DNA of 20,735 bases, from contig MWDY01000253.1 in assembly GCA_002070755.1 (NCBI GenBank), positions 1 to 20,735 of the forward strand, given 5' to 3'. The first letter of the stretch is position 1. Each line of letters opens with the position of its first letter. The position numbers and the translations under genes are program-made. Source of the stretch: Spirochaetes bacterium ADurb.Bin110. Its GTDB lineage: Bacteria > Spirochaetota > Spirochaetia > Treponematales > Rectinemataceae. Below the pieces are notes generated by a model. The model saw only the letters and a list, made by a program, of their open reading frames with translations, ran no database searches and was not told the DNA's origin. This document shows positions 1 through 7,505 of this stretch, piece by piece.

Positions 1-876
1 CGTGCCTGCACCAGCTCTTCCTGCTATTATGGTCGAAGCAGCATATATGTTTGCGATTTCTGAACCTATATATGGTAAAGGACGATATGCTCTGCGAACA
101 GCTGGATCATCCGGAATTCTCGCCTTGACTTCGTCGAAATTAGCCCAGCCTGTTTGGTGCACTATTTGAACTAATGGTACGAGCAGACTAAGTGAGGATA
201 GCACAATATCGTTTACCTCCTGTGCACCCTGGCTTCCACCTAGCACAAATAAAACAGGCTTTTCATCCACAAATTCGAGCATGGATAGTCCGCGCTGTCG
301 GTCTCCATAAAGGATATCAGGGCGCACTGGATTTCCGGTTCTTATTATCTTGCTTCTAAGGCTCTTAGGAAAATACTGGGCTGTCACTTCCCAGCTTGTA
401 AGGATAAGTGATGCTTTTTTGCTGTTGAGTCTGGTTGCAAGCCCTGGTGATGCATCTGATTCATGGGTAATGACAGGGATCCCAAGAGAACATGCAGCCC
501 AGCAAGGTGGAACGCTCACATAGCCTCCTTTAGAAAAGAGAATTGATGGCTGAATATCTTTGAGAATATCCCGCACCCTGAAATAGGCTGAAGCTATTCT
601 CCCCAGATCCGAGATATTGCGAAGCGAAAGCTCACGGCGAAATTTTCCCGAAGGAATTGCATAATATTCGATTCCTTGTCCAGTAACAATGCTGCGGTCT
701 AATTCTTTTTCGGAGCCTATCCAGACAATTCTTCCCTTGAAGCCAAGACTATGCAATTCCTCTATAATCGCCAAGCCGGGGTATATATGACCTCCTGTGC
801 CTCCGCCGGTAAAAGCAATGCAGACCTTTTCATGCTCATTCTTTGCATGGAGCTCTGTTTTATGAATAGACTGCAC
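1..876 (-). CDS. murG: MurG, lipid II-forming GlcNAc transferase (3' end outside window)
   Basis: Glycosyltransferase that adds GlcNAc from UDP-GlcNAc to undecaprenyl-PP-MurNAc-pentapeptide (lipid I) to give lipid II, at the inner face of the cytoplasmic membrane. The frame is open for 292 codons and leaves the window at base 1. Residues 22-34 read FTGGGTGGHIYPG, the diagnostic MurG glycine-rich loop that binds the lipid-linked acceptor. Further on come SKGGYVSVPP, THESDASPGLATR (compare the usual HEqNavpGlaNr) and LFVLGGSQGA, and the last visible residues are IAGRAGAGT, the conserved donor-site region. The start is GTG (874-876), chosen because AGGAGAAGG lies just upstream and the first Met codon in frame is far inside the domain. 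It follows pgi on the same strand after 38 bases, so co-transcription is likely. Only the C-terminal part is missing. Confidence 0.93.
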   Translation of the reverse strand, partial: MQSIHKTELHAKNEHEKVCIAFTGGGTGGHIYPGLAIIEELHSLGFKGRIVWIGSEKELDRSIVTGQGIEYYAIPSGKFRRELSLRNISDLGRIASAYFRVRDILKDIQPSILFSKGGYVSVPPCWAACSLGIPVITHESDASPGLATRLNSKKASLILTSWEVTAQYFPKSLRSKIIRTGNPVRPDILYGDRQRGLSMLEFVDEKPVLFVLGGSQGAQEVNDIVLSSLSLLVPLVQIVHQTGWANFDEVKARIPDDPAVRRAYRPLPYIGSEIANIYAASTIIAGRAGAGT

Positions 877-914
877 CTTGCCTTCTCCTATAAATCTCGT
901 GTTATCCAATCAGC

Positions 915-2522
915 TTAATCACCATGATTCTCGACCACACTCAATGCAGAAACAATGAAAGCATCTAATAACTCATCGTCGGTGGATTCGCTTTTATTAA
1001 TAGCGTTGAGGGCCTTTTTTGCAAGCACTTTCCCTAATTGTACACCTTCCTGATCAAAACTGTTGAGATTCCACACAAAGCCCTGAAACATAACCTTATT
1101 CTCAAAATGGGAATAGAGAGCACCAAGCTGTCTTGGCCCGAGTTCTTTGGCCAATAGAAGTGTCGAAGGACGGTTCCCTGGGAAAGCTTTGTTTAGGTTA
1201 TCGTCTTTTTTGCCGACGGCAAATGCATGGATTTGAGCAATGAGATTGGCCAAGAGTTTTTGACGCGAGCTCGAACCTTCAGAAATCATATCGGGGGAAA
1301 GTTGATTTCTGAGAAAACCTATGAATTGAAGAGGAATAATATCAGTTCCCTGATGTAGAAGCTGGTAGAAAGAATGCTGACCATTTGTACCAGGTTCGCC
1401 GAATACTAAAGGCCCAGTTGAGTAAGAAACAAGATGGCCTTCGCGGTTTACAGACTTGCCGTTAGACTCCATATCAAGCTGTTGCAGGTGTGCGGGGAAG
1501 CGAGAAAGGGATTCAGCATAAGGCAATACAGCTGTGGCTGGCCAACCCAGTAGATTTCTTTCATAGATGCCGATCAAAGCGTCCATGAGCACAGGGTTTT
1601 TTCTCAAAGAAGGTTCAAGGGCTAGTCTATCAGCCTCATTTGCTCCTTCCAAAAACTCTTCAAAGGTTTCTGGTCCATAAGCAGTCGAGATTATAACCCC
1701 TCCCACTGCGCTAGAAGTCGAATATCGTCCGCCTATGAAATCGTCTATATAGAAGCTATCTAGATAATGCGGGTTATGAGCCAAGGGGCTAGAAGTGCTT
1801 GTCACAGCCACAATATGTTTATCTGGATTCAGTCCAGCCCTCTGTAGCCTATCGCGCACTAGGGTCTCGTTGGCCAGTGTCTCCTGTGTGGTTCCACTCT
1901 TTGAAACAAGTACAAACAAACTTTCTGAGAGATCTATATTTGCAAGCACATAATCAGCATCGTCGGGATCAACATTCGAAATGAACCACGGTCTGAGCCT
2001 AGCGCGTTCTATTGAAACTGCCCAGCGCGAGAGGGCTAGACTTGCGGCTCTTGGACCAAGGTCTGATCCTCCTATGCCTATCTGTACAATTTCTGTAAAG
2101 ATCTTGCCTGCAGAGCTGAGGATTTTGCCTTCTCGAATCTTTTGTGCGAAATCGTAGAATCGATGCTTTTCCTCTCGATAGAAAACCTCCATATCTTGGC
2201 TATTCCAGATCACGGGCTTTCCAAGATGCCCTCGAGCTAAGTGATGGAGCACCATCCTTTTTTCGCTTGTGTTCATAATTGCACCCTCGGTCAGCATGCG
2301 ATACTTTTCTATGAGCTGTTGTTCTCTGGCTAGAGCTTCGAGCTCGTCGATTATCGCATCGTCTATGGGTGCAAAAGCATAGCAGTAGCGAAAACCTGCG
2401 GCATGAGGAATCCACCAGTCCGATATTCGCTCTTGTTTAAGAGATTCGCGCAATTCGATAGCAGGGATCTTTTTTAGTGCTTCAAAGGCCTGGCAGGTAT
2501 CAAGGTTTTTAAAAAGAACCAT
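915..2522 (-). CDS. pgi: Glucose-6-phosphate isomerase
   Basis: Cytosolic enzyme interconverting glucose-6-phosphate and fructose-6-phosphate in glycolysis. 535 residues, normal for the long bacterial/eukaryotic form. Visible motifs: GIGGSDLGP (149-157), the phosphate-binding SKSGTTQE (207-214), GGRYSTSSAVGG (264-275), MESNGKSV (351-358), the signature GTNGQHSFYQLLHQG (378-392) and, near the C-terminus, NSFDQEGVQLGK with the usual active-site Lys. The frame is open 17 codons further upstream to an ATG at 2573. I choose the ATG at 2522 because GAGAGG lies 7 bases before it, and because the predicted promoter (2576-2604) would start transcription near 2569, inside the longer version. It lies downstream of recQ (84-base gap) and upstream of murG. 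Confidence 0.95.
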   Translation of the reverse strand: MVLFKNLDTCQAFEALKKIPAIELRESLKQERISDWWIPHAAGFRYCYAFAPIDDAIIDELEALAREQQLIEKYRMLTEGAIMNTSEKRMVLHHLARGHLGKPVIWNSQDMEVFYREEKHRFYDFAQKIREGKILSSAGKIFTEIVQIGIGGSDLGPRAASLALSRWAVSIERARLRPWFISNVDPDDADYVLANIDLSESLFVLVSKSGTTQETLANETLVRDRLQRAGLNPDKHIVAVTSTSSPLAHNPHYLDSFYIDDFIGGRYSTSSAVGGVIISTAYGPETFEEFLEGANEADRLALEPSLRKNPVLMDALIGIYERNLLGWPATAVLPYAESLSRFPAHLQQLDMESNGKSVNREGHLVSYSTGPLVFGEPGTNGQHSFYQLLHQGTDIIPLQFIGFLRNQLSPDMISEGSSSRQKLLANLIAQIHAFAVGKKDDNLNKAFPGNRPSTLLLAKELGPRQLGALYSHFENKVMFQGFVWNLNSFDQEGVQLGKVLAKKALNAINKSESTDDELLDAFIVSALSVVENHGD

Positions 2523-2575
2523 AAAATGACCTCTCGATTCAAAGCCTTTCTTGTTGAGGTGTTTCTTTCTCATAC

Positions 2576-2604
2576 ATGATATTGCTAAAAGTGATACACT
2601 TCAA
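2576..2604 (-). promoter_or_regulatory. Sigma-70-type promoter of pgi
   Basis: On the minus strand TTGAAG (2599-2604), 17 bases, then TATCAT (2576-2581, five of six consensus bases). The start point would fall near 2569, giving a leader of about 47 bases before the pgi ATG at 2522. It lies just past the recQ stop and suggests pgi-murG can be transcribed apart from nth-recQ. Read by eye. Confidence 0.5.
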
Positions 2605-2606
2605 GC

Positions 2607-4286
2607 TCACCCAAGACTGTTGCGGGCAAGTTTGCTGAGAGTTTTACCTTTTTGGCTAAGCAGAATCCTGTTTTTCCATGTTCCCTTTTTTGGTGCATAT
2701 AGGATATCTAGCATAAATAGAGAATTAATCAATTCTTCTCTTTCTATCTTGAGCCATCCATAGAGACAGCCGGCATATTTCCCTTTTCCTTTGCCATAAG
2801 CACCGAGTATGTCGATTAGTTCTTTGGAGGTAAAGACACCTTGATGCGAGGCGCAGAAAGAAATCGTCTCGATGAACCCTTCTGCCCTTGATAGAAATTC
2901 CCATTCTGGAGAGATATCTGATGCATCTGAATCTAATTGCATTTTCGAAGTATGCGATCCTTCGATACAATTATCGCATTTCCCGCACTCTGGTGTTTGT
3001 TGTTCTCCTAAAAGATGAAGTAGGAATTCTCTTCGGCATGATTTCAGGGCGGGATAGGGCAAAAAACAAGCTTTTCGGATCGACTGCATGTCTCGTTCCC
3101 TATCATCCTTCTGATTTGCCCTGCAATATAGCGAATATCGCGCTGCAAGGTCATCGATGAGAATGGCTAAGGCATTCTTTCCATCGCGGCCTCCGCGACC
3201 GGCTTCTTGAATATATGCTTCGGCACTTTCTGGCAGAGAGCTGTGGATAACAGTCCTGATGTTTTTCTTGTCCATGCCCATTCCATAAGCATTTGTAGAA
3301 ACCAAGATTGCATCGTCTGAGTCTTGAAACCATTGCTCAATATTGCAGCGCTCGGGTCGATCGAGCCCAGCATGATAAAAGCGCACTTGATTGAATCCAG
3401 AAGCTTTGAGTAGCTCAGCTTTGAGCCTTGTTCCTGGACGTGAACGATCGAATATGATAGCTGGTTTTTTGCAGTACAACAGGGTTTGACGGAGAGTTCT
3501 GATCATAGAAAGTGTATGCACAACAGCATAAAGAATGTTAGAACGGTCTGCCTCTGCATCTACTAATTGATAATTCTTATCCATAAAGAGCTTTTTCTCG
3601 ATCGATTGCACGATATGAGGACCAGCTGTGGCAGTAAATGCACTCAAAATCCTAGGCGAAATTGCTTCAACGGCCTCGCCAAGCGCAAGGTAGGAAGGCC
3701 TAAAACTCTCTCCCCACTCGCTTATACAGTGCGCTTCATCGACTACAAAGTGAGCAATTCCGAATCGGTTCAAGAATCGGCGCAGTTTTGGTGCGCTCAA
3801 TATCTCAGGATTGACAACGACCATCGTAGCTTTTCCTGAAGTGATCAGCTCTTCCTGTTCATGCCACTCTTCCTTGCTGAGACCTCCACGGAAAAGTGCG
3901 CAGGGAATATTTGCCTCATCTAGTCTGCGCTTTTGGTCGTTCATAAGAGCAAGAAGAGGATAGACAACTATAGTCAGTCCACTTAAAAGCAAAGAAGGGA
4001 GCTGAAAACAGACTGATTTGCCAAATCCAGTCGGGAAAAGGATGAGCTGACGATAAGTCTCTTGCCTTTCTGGAAACTCAGTCTTTTCATCCTGGTTCAT
4101 TGTTGCATCATCGACAATAAGATCTAGATTGGGATCTTTGTCTAACTCTGCAGAGCCTCTAGCTTCATCTAATATGTTTGCAATCACAAACCGCTGGAGA
4201 GGAGTCAGATGTGGGATATGAAATCTATCACGCCCAAGAACTCCAATAGGGTCTTCAGGTTCGGAAGCGAAATCCTGTTTGAGCAT
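2607..4286 (-). CDS. recQ: RecQ-family ATP-dependent DNA helicase
   Basis: 3'-5' superfamily 2 DNA helicase acting in recombinational repair and replication-fork restart. 559 residues. Motif 0-like segment near 28-32; Walker A FPTGFGKS (84-91); DEAH box VVDEAHCISEWGESFRPSY (181-199), the RecQ form; motif III SAFTATA (215-221); motifs V/VI STNAYGMGMDKKNIRTVIH (330-348) and EAGRGGRDG (361-369). The RecQ zinc site is intact: Cys417, Cys434, Cys437, Cys440 (CGKCDNC). Residues 455-559 look like a winged-helix RQC-type domain; no HRDC domain is evident. Unusual is an acidic insertion of about 35-40 residues (about 43-78) between motif 0 and Walker A, where RecQ proteins normally have a short loop. 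The start is the only ATG that suits; its Shine-Dalgarno is poor. The gene begins 29 bases after nth ends and is probably co-transcribed with it. Confidence 0.9.
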   Translation of the reverse strand: MLKQDFASEPEDPIGVLGRDRFHIPHLTPLQRFVIANILDEARGSAELDKDPNLDLIVDDATMNQDEKTEFPERQETYRQLILFPTGFGKSVCFQLPSLLLSGLTIVVYPLLALMNDQKRRLDEANIPCALFRGGLSKEEWHEQEELITSGKATMVVVNPEILSAPKLRRFLNRFGIAHFVVDEAHCISEWGESFRPSYLALGEAVEAISPRILSAFTATAGPHIVQSIEKKLFMDKNYQLVDAEADRSNILYAVVHTLSMIRTLRQTLLYCKKPAIIFDRSRPGTRLKAELLKASGFNQVRFYHAGLDRPERCNIEQWFQDSDDAILVSTNAYGMGMDKKNIRTVIHSSLPESAEAYIQEAGRGGRDGKNALAILIDDLAARYSLYCRANQKDDRERDMQSIRKACFLPYPALKSCRREFLLHLLGEQQTPECGKCDNCIEGSHTSKMQLDSDASDISPEWEFLSRAEGFIETISFCASHQGVFTSKELIDILGAYGKGKGKYAGCLYGWLKIEREELINSLFMLDILYAPKKGTWKNRILLSQKGKTLSKLARNSLG

Positions 4287-4315
4287 TTTTGGCTTTCAAC
4301 TAATAGACGCTCTAT

Positions 4316-5026
4316 TCATTGTCTTTGCTTCAATAAATCGGATAAGCCTATCTTTGGGCAGAGATCTACAACGGGACAGTACCCTTTTTGCACTATACAG
4401 GCTGGCTTGCGCGCAGTACAAGTAAATTTTCCATGCCTATTCACTGCATGCGAAAATTTAGTATGCTTTTCTGGTGGAAGATTTGCTCGGATTATCGATT
4501 CGATAAGAGTTGCTTCTTTTTTTGTTGATACTCCGAGCCTAAAAAGCACTCTAAGCACATGTGTATCCACAATAATACCTGGCTTTTCATAACAAGCTGA
4601 TATAAGCAGATTCGCGGACTTTCTTCCTACACCAGGCAATTCGATCAATTCTTCAAGACTCGATGGAATTTGCCCATTGAATCGCTTCTGGAGTACTCTG
4701 GCTGTCTCGATTATATGCTTGGCCTTTACACGATAGAATCCCAGAGGGTGAATGATATTCTCAATCTCATGTATATTTGCATCTGCAAGGCTTTCAGCAT
4801 TCGGAAAGCGACGAAAGAGCTCTTTCGTCACAATATTGACCTGATCATCCGTAGTCTGAGCGCTCAAAATCACAGCAATAAGTAACTCAAAGCAATTGTG
4901 ATAATACAAAAGAGGGCGAGCATCAGGCCATATTGGAACCAGACGAATGTATAACTCTTCTAGCAACTGAGGTAGGGTTATCGATTCATTTATTTCTCTT
5001 AGGGTTATTCCTAGTTCATTGTTCAT
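4316..5026 (-). CDS. nth: Endonuclease III (DNA glycosylase/AP lyase)
   Basis: Base-excision repair enzyme that removes oxidised pyrimidines and cuts the abasic site. 236 residues from the chosen start. The helix-hairpin-helix LPGVGRKSA (130-138) carries the catalytic Lys136, and VDTHVLR (153-159) carries the catalytic Asp154. A C-terminal [4Fe-4S] site is formed by Cys203, Cys210, Cys217 and Cys223. The spacing is C-X6-C-X6-C-X5-C, while the family norm is C-X6-C-X2-C-X5-C, so the loop between the second and third Cys is four residues longer. The frame is open to an ATG at 5068, but AGGAG lies 6 bases before the ATG at 5026, and the predicted promoter -10 (5071-5076) leaves no room for the upstream start. 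Divergent from argF, followed by recQ. Confidence 0.93.
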   Translation of the reverse strand: MNNELGITLREINESITLPQLLEELYIRLVPIWPDARPLLYYHNCFELLIAVILSAQTTDDQVNIVTKELFRRFPNAESLADANIHEIENIIHPLGFYRVKAKHIIETARVLQKRFNGQIPSSLEELIELPGVGRKSANLLISACYEKPGIIVDTHVLRVLFRLGVSTKKEATLIESIIRANLPPEKHTKFSHAVNRHGKFTCTARKPACIVQKGYCPVVDLCPKIGLSDLLKQRQ

Positions 5027-5046
5027 TATTATCTCCTGTCTCAAAC

Positions 5047-5075
5047 TTGACCTTTCTCTATTCACCATATAGTAT
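5047..5075 (+). promoter_or_regulatory. Promoter of argF (divergent with nth)
   Basis: Plus strand TTGACC (5047-5052), 17-base spacer, TAGTAT (5070-5075); TATAGT at 5068-5073 is an overlapping alternative -10. The start point would be near 5082, with a leader of about 32 bases containing the Shine-Dalgarno GAGGGAGG before the argF ATG at 5114. Confidence 0.55.
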
Positions 5076-5098
5076 ATGGCGGCTCTAGTTTATCGCAA
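5071..5098 (-). promoter_or_regulatory. Promoter of nth-recQ (divergent with argF)
   Basis: Minus strand TTGCGA (5093-5098), 16-base spacer, TATACT (5071-5076). Its -10 overlaps the -10 of the argF promoter inside the near-palindrome CCATATAGTATATGG (5065-5079), so the two polymerases would compete for the same bases. Confidence 0.5.
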
Positions 5099-5113
5099 TG
5101 AGAGGGAGGATTC

Positions 5114-6055
5114 ATGAATCCATCTATTCTGAAAGGAAGATCGCTCCTCACATGGATCGATTATACACCAGAAGAAATAAGGTATTTTTTAAGTTTATCG
5201 AAAAAAGTTAAAGAAGAAGCAAAAAAAGGCATGCATAAGCAGCGCTTTAAGGGTAAGACCATGGCTCTCCTTTTTGAGAAACGTTCTACCCGTACTCGCT
5301 GTGCATTTGAGACAGCTTTTGGAGAAGAAGGTGGCCATCCAGTCTTTCTCTCTAATCAAGACATCCAGCTTGGAGCCAAGGAATCTATCGAAGATACGGC
5401 TCGTGTTCTTGGTCGCATGTTCAATGCAATCGAGTTTCGTGGCTTTAAACAAGAATATGTCGAGATTCTTGCTAAATACTCAAGCGTGCCGGTCTATAAT
5501 GGCCTGACAGATTCATTTCATCCGACTCAGGCTCTTGCGGATGTGCTCACCATCGAGGAAAATTTCGGCAACTGCGCGGAGAAGCGACTCTGTTTTGTTG
5601 GTGATGGACGCAACAATGTCGCTCGATCTCTCATGGTGATCAGTGCAAAACTAGGCATGCATTTCACCATTGTATCGCCACGTGAGCTCTGGCCCGATAA
5701 CGAGCTGGTTAATCTCTGCGAGAGCTTTGCTAAGGCATCGGGTTCTACCATAACAATCACAGATGAAATAGAGAACGGCGTCAAAGAAGCTGATGCCATC
5801 TATACTGATGTTTGGGTTTCGATGGGGGAAGAGGCTCTCAAAGCTGAACGAGTCAAATTGCTCGCTCCATATCAGGTCAACGCCGAGCTTATGGCAAAGA
5901 CCGGAAAAAATGCCTGCATTTTTTTGCATTGTCTGCCAGCAGTGAAAGGGGAGGAAGTGACATTCGATGTCATCGAAGGGCCTCAGTCAAAGGTATTCGA
6001 TGAGGCTGAAAATAGAAAACACAGTATAAAAGCCATAATCCTTGCTACACTGTAG
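5114..6055 (+). CDS. argF: Ornithine carbamoyltransferase
   Basis: Transfers the carbamoyl group between carbamoyl phosphate and ornithine/citrulline in arginine synthesis, or in the reverse sense in the arginine deiminase pathway. 313 residues, normal for the family. Motifs: the carbamoyl-phosphate loop KRSTRTR (56-62), HPTQALAD (136-143), VGDGRNNVARS (162-172), the ornithine-binding DVWVSMG (232-238; family form DxWxSMG), and HCLPA (272-276), which holds the active-site Cys. The start has GAGGGAGG just upstream. No other arginine gene is nearby, so the sequence alone does not say whether the enzyme is anabolic (argF) or catabolic (arcB). The NrnA-like gene follows after 31 bases. Confidence 0.95.
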   Translation: MNPSILKGRSLLTWIDYTPEEIRYFLSLSKKVKEEAKKGMHKQRFKGKTMALLFEKRSTRTRCAFETAFGEEGGHPVFLSNQDIQLGAKESIEDTARVLGRMFNAIEFRGFKQEYVEILAKYSSVPVYNGLTDSFHPTQALADVLTIEENFGNCAEKRLCFVGDGRNNVARSLMVISAKLGMHFTIVSPRELWPDNELVNLCESFAKASGSTITITDEIENGVKEADAIYTDVWVSMGEEALKAERVKLLAPYQVNAELMAKTGKNACIFLHCLPAVKGEEVTFDVIEGPQSKVFDEAENRKHSIKAIILATL

Positions 6056-6073
6056 CATCTAGGAATAGGAATC

Positions 6074-6079
6074 TATAAT
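6074..6079 (+). promoter_or_regulatory. Consensus -10 box 7 bases before the NrnA-like start
   Basis: TATAAT at 6074-6079 is followed by exactly 7 bases and then the ATG at 6087. There is no convincing Shine-Dalgarno before this gene (only CCTACC in the spacer). A transcript from here would begin at or beside the start codon. The -35 position (about 6051-6056, TGTAGC) is poor, so this could also be chance, with expression by read-through from argF. Confidence 0.35.
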
Positions 6080-6086
6080 ACCTACC

Positions 6087-7073
6087 ATGAAACAAGTTCC
6101 ACGAGCAGTGATAGACTTCATAAATCATCACGATTGTTTTTATATTCTAGGTCATCGCGAACCTGATGGCGATTGTATCGGTTCCCAACTTGCACTTGCT
6201 TCTATGCTTCAGAGTATGGGAAAGCGTGTCCATGTTCTTTCTTCTGGACCATTTAATAGGATAGAGATACTTCCATTTGAGGCGCGCTTCAAAAGCGAGG
6301 TCCCAGGCGAGAGAGATTTTGAGAGAACAGCAGCCATTGTGCTCGATTGCTCTTCGATGGAGAGAATAGGAAATATTGCGGAGAGGATGCCCAATATTCC
6401 CGCTTCATTCATTGATCATCATTCGACATCTAGTGCTCCAGGCCCATATGATTGGTTGGATGAATCGGCTTCGGCAGTGTCAGCAATGATTTTGCTTCTT
6501 ATGGAGTCAATGGGTCATAGCCCCACCAAAGAGGAAGCAGAGTTGTTATTTTTCGGTCTATGCACAGATACAGGCTTTTTCCGACATTTGGATGAACATG
6601 GAAGTGAAAGCTTTAAGATAGCAGCTCGGCTTGTCGAAGCCGGCGTTTCGCCTAAGCGTGTATATATGGCCATCAATGGAGGAAGAACCCTAGCTTCTCG
6701 CCGCATGCTAGGCGAACTTCTCCTTCGTATTCAGCCATATTACGAAGGCAGACTCCTCGTTTCTTGGGTTACCATAGAAGATCAGCAAAAATATGGCATG
6801 TCCAGTAGAGACTCTGATTTGCTATACCAGCTAATGATGGACATAGTCGATTGCGAAGTCTGTTTTGTAGTGAAACAGGAGACCGACGATATGTGTACAG
6901 TTGGTCTTCGGTCCAAGAATTTCATCAATGTTGCAAGAATCGCTGGACAATATGGAGGTGGCGGGCATCGGCTTGCCGCTGGCCTTTCTATAAATGGCAA
7001 AGTCGATGAAGTCGTCCATACGCTAGTTGGGGCCTTTGCAGATGTCTTCAGCAACGAAGAGACCGGAAAATAG
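6087..7073 (+). CDS. DHH/DHHA1 phosphoesterase, NrnA-like oligoribonuclease/pAp phosphatase
   Basis: Metal-dependent phosphoesterase of the DHH superfamily, subfamily 1. Relatives such as NrnA degrade nanoRNAs and dephosphorylate 3'-phosphoadenosine 5'-phosphate in the cytosol. 328 residues. DHH domain: GHREPDGDCIGS (22-33), VLDCSS (85-90, metal ligand Asp87), DHH (110-112), CTDTGFFRH (159-167). DHHA1 domain: YGMSSRDSD (236-244) and the substrate-binding GGGGHRLAAG (290-299). All expected metal ligands are present. The protein has the two-domain NrnA size without the extra domains of RecJ or GdpP. The exact substrate (nanoRNA, pAp or c-di-AMP product pApA) cannot be told from sequence. No clear ribosome-binding site; a consensus -10 lies 7 bases upstream. 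Confidence 0.87.
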   Translation: MKQVPRAVIDFINHHDCFYILGHREPDGDCIGSQLALASMLQSMGKRVHVLSSGPFNRIEILPFEARFKSEVPGERDFERTAAIVLDCSSMERIGNIAERMPNIPASFIDHHSTSSAPGPYDWLDESASAVSAMILLLMESMGHSPTKEEAELLFFGLCTDTGFFRHLDEHGSESFKIAARLVEAGVSPKRVYMAINGGRTLASRRMLGELLLRIQPYYEGRLLVSWVTIEDQQKYGMSSRDSDLLYQLMMDIVDCEVCFVVKQETDDMCTVGLRSKNFINVARIAGQYGGGGHRLAAGLSINGKVDEVVHTLVGAFADVFSNEETGK

Positions 7074-7100
7074 CGATCCAATAGCCAGAAGGCTAGATCG
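7074..7100 (+). terminator. Hairpin after the NrnA-like gene
   Basis: Immediately after the stop codon, CGATC-CAA-TAGCC-AGAA-GGCTA-GATCG can fold into a 10-bp stem with a three-base bulge and a tetraloop. The following bases (ATAACTTCTTTCTG) are only moderately T-rich, so it is a weak intrinsic terminator at best or an mRNA 3'-end stabiliser. Confidence 0.35.
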
Positions 7101-7466
7101 ATAACTTCTTTCTGCCACAATAGGCATGATTATGAGCTTATTGTACACTGTCCTTGACTAGAGAAAGTCGATTCTTTTCATTAAAAAGGGCATTAATAAT
7201 TCTCTTAAAAGCGCACTTTGTATGAAAAGGCAAGCCCTTTGTATTAGAAAGCAATATTCCCAATTATCTTTTTTTATCTCATTGGTCAATGGTATTATCA
7301 AGTTTTTACCTTCTATAAATGAGGACCGCGCCTTAATAATTAAAAATTGTCTTTTCATGTAATATTTCAGCCCAATTCATTTTTTATTAAGCTTAGAAAT
7401 ATCAAATAATTCTTGATTTAAACATAAATTAAATATTGCTTCTGAATTTATGCTGAATTTTCTGAT
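7101..7466 (+). other. A+T-rich intergenic region upstream of the sigma-54 promoter
   Basis: About 365 bases markedly richer in A+T than the flanking genes, with runs such as TTAATAATTAAAAATTG and TAAACATAAATTAAATATTG. I find no RNA gene here and no credible protein gene. Its position directly upstream of a sigma-54 promoter is where an activator (enhancer-binding protein) would be expected to bind; I did not find a convincing pair of inverted repeats that would name the site. Confidence 0.5.
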
Positions 7467-7467
7467 T

Positions 7468-7483
7468 TGGCACATCGTTTGCA
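7468..7483 (+). promoter_or_regulatory. Sigma-54 (RpoN) type -24/-12 promoter
   Basis: TGGCAC (7468-7473), five bases ATCGT, TTGCA (7479-7483). This matches the RpoN consensus TGGCACG-N4-TTGCA at every position but the seventh, with exact GG-to-GC spacing and the favoured T in front. Transcription would start near 7494. That puts the Shine-Dalgarno GGAGG (7494-7498) at the very 5' end, with a leader of about 12 bases, which is unusually short and is the main caveat. Confidence 0.6.
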
Positions 7484-7505
7484 GACTAGAATCGGAGGCT
7501 CAAGA

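Noticed and set aside
2585..2605. AAGTG-TAT-CACTT hairpin after recQ as a terminator
   Set aside because: Five A+T-rich base pairs with a three-base loop are too weak, and the bases belong to the proposed pgi promoter.
7158..7358. 66-codon minus-strand ORF in the A+T-rich spacer
   Set aside because: No ribosome-binding site, low-complexity composition driven by A+T-rich DNA, no recognisable motif; the position fits an upstream regulatory region better.
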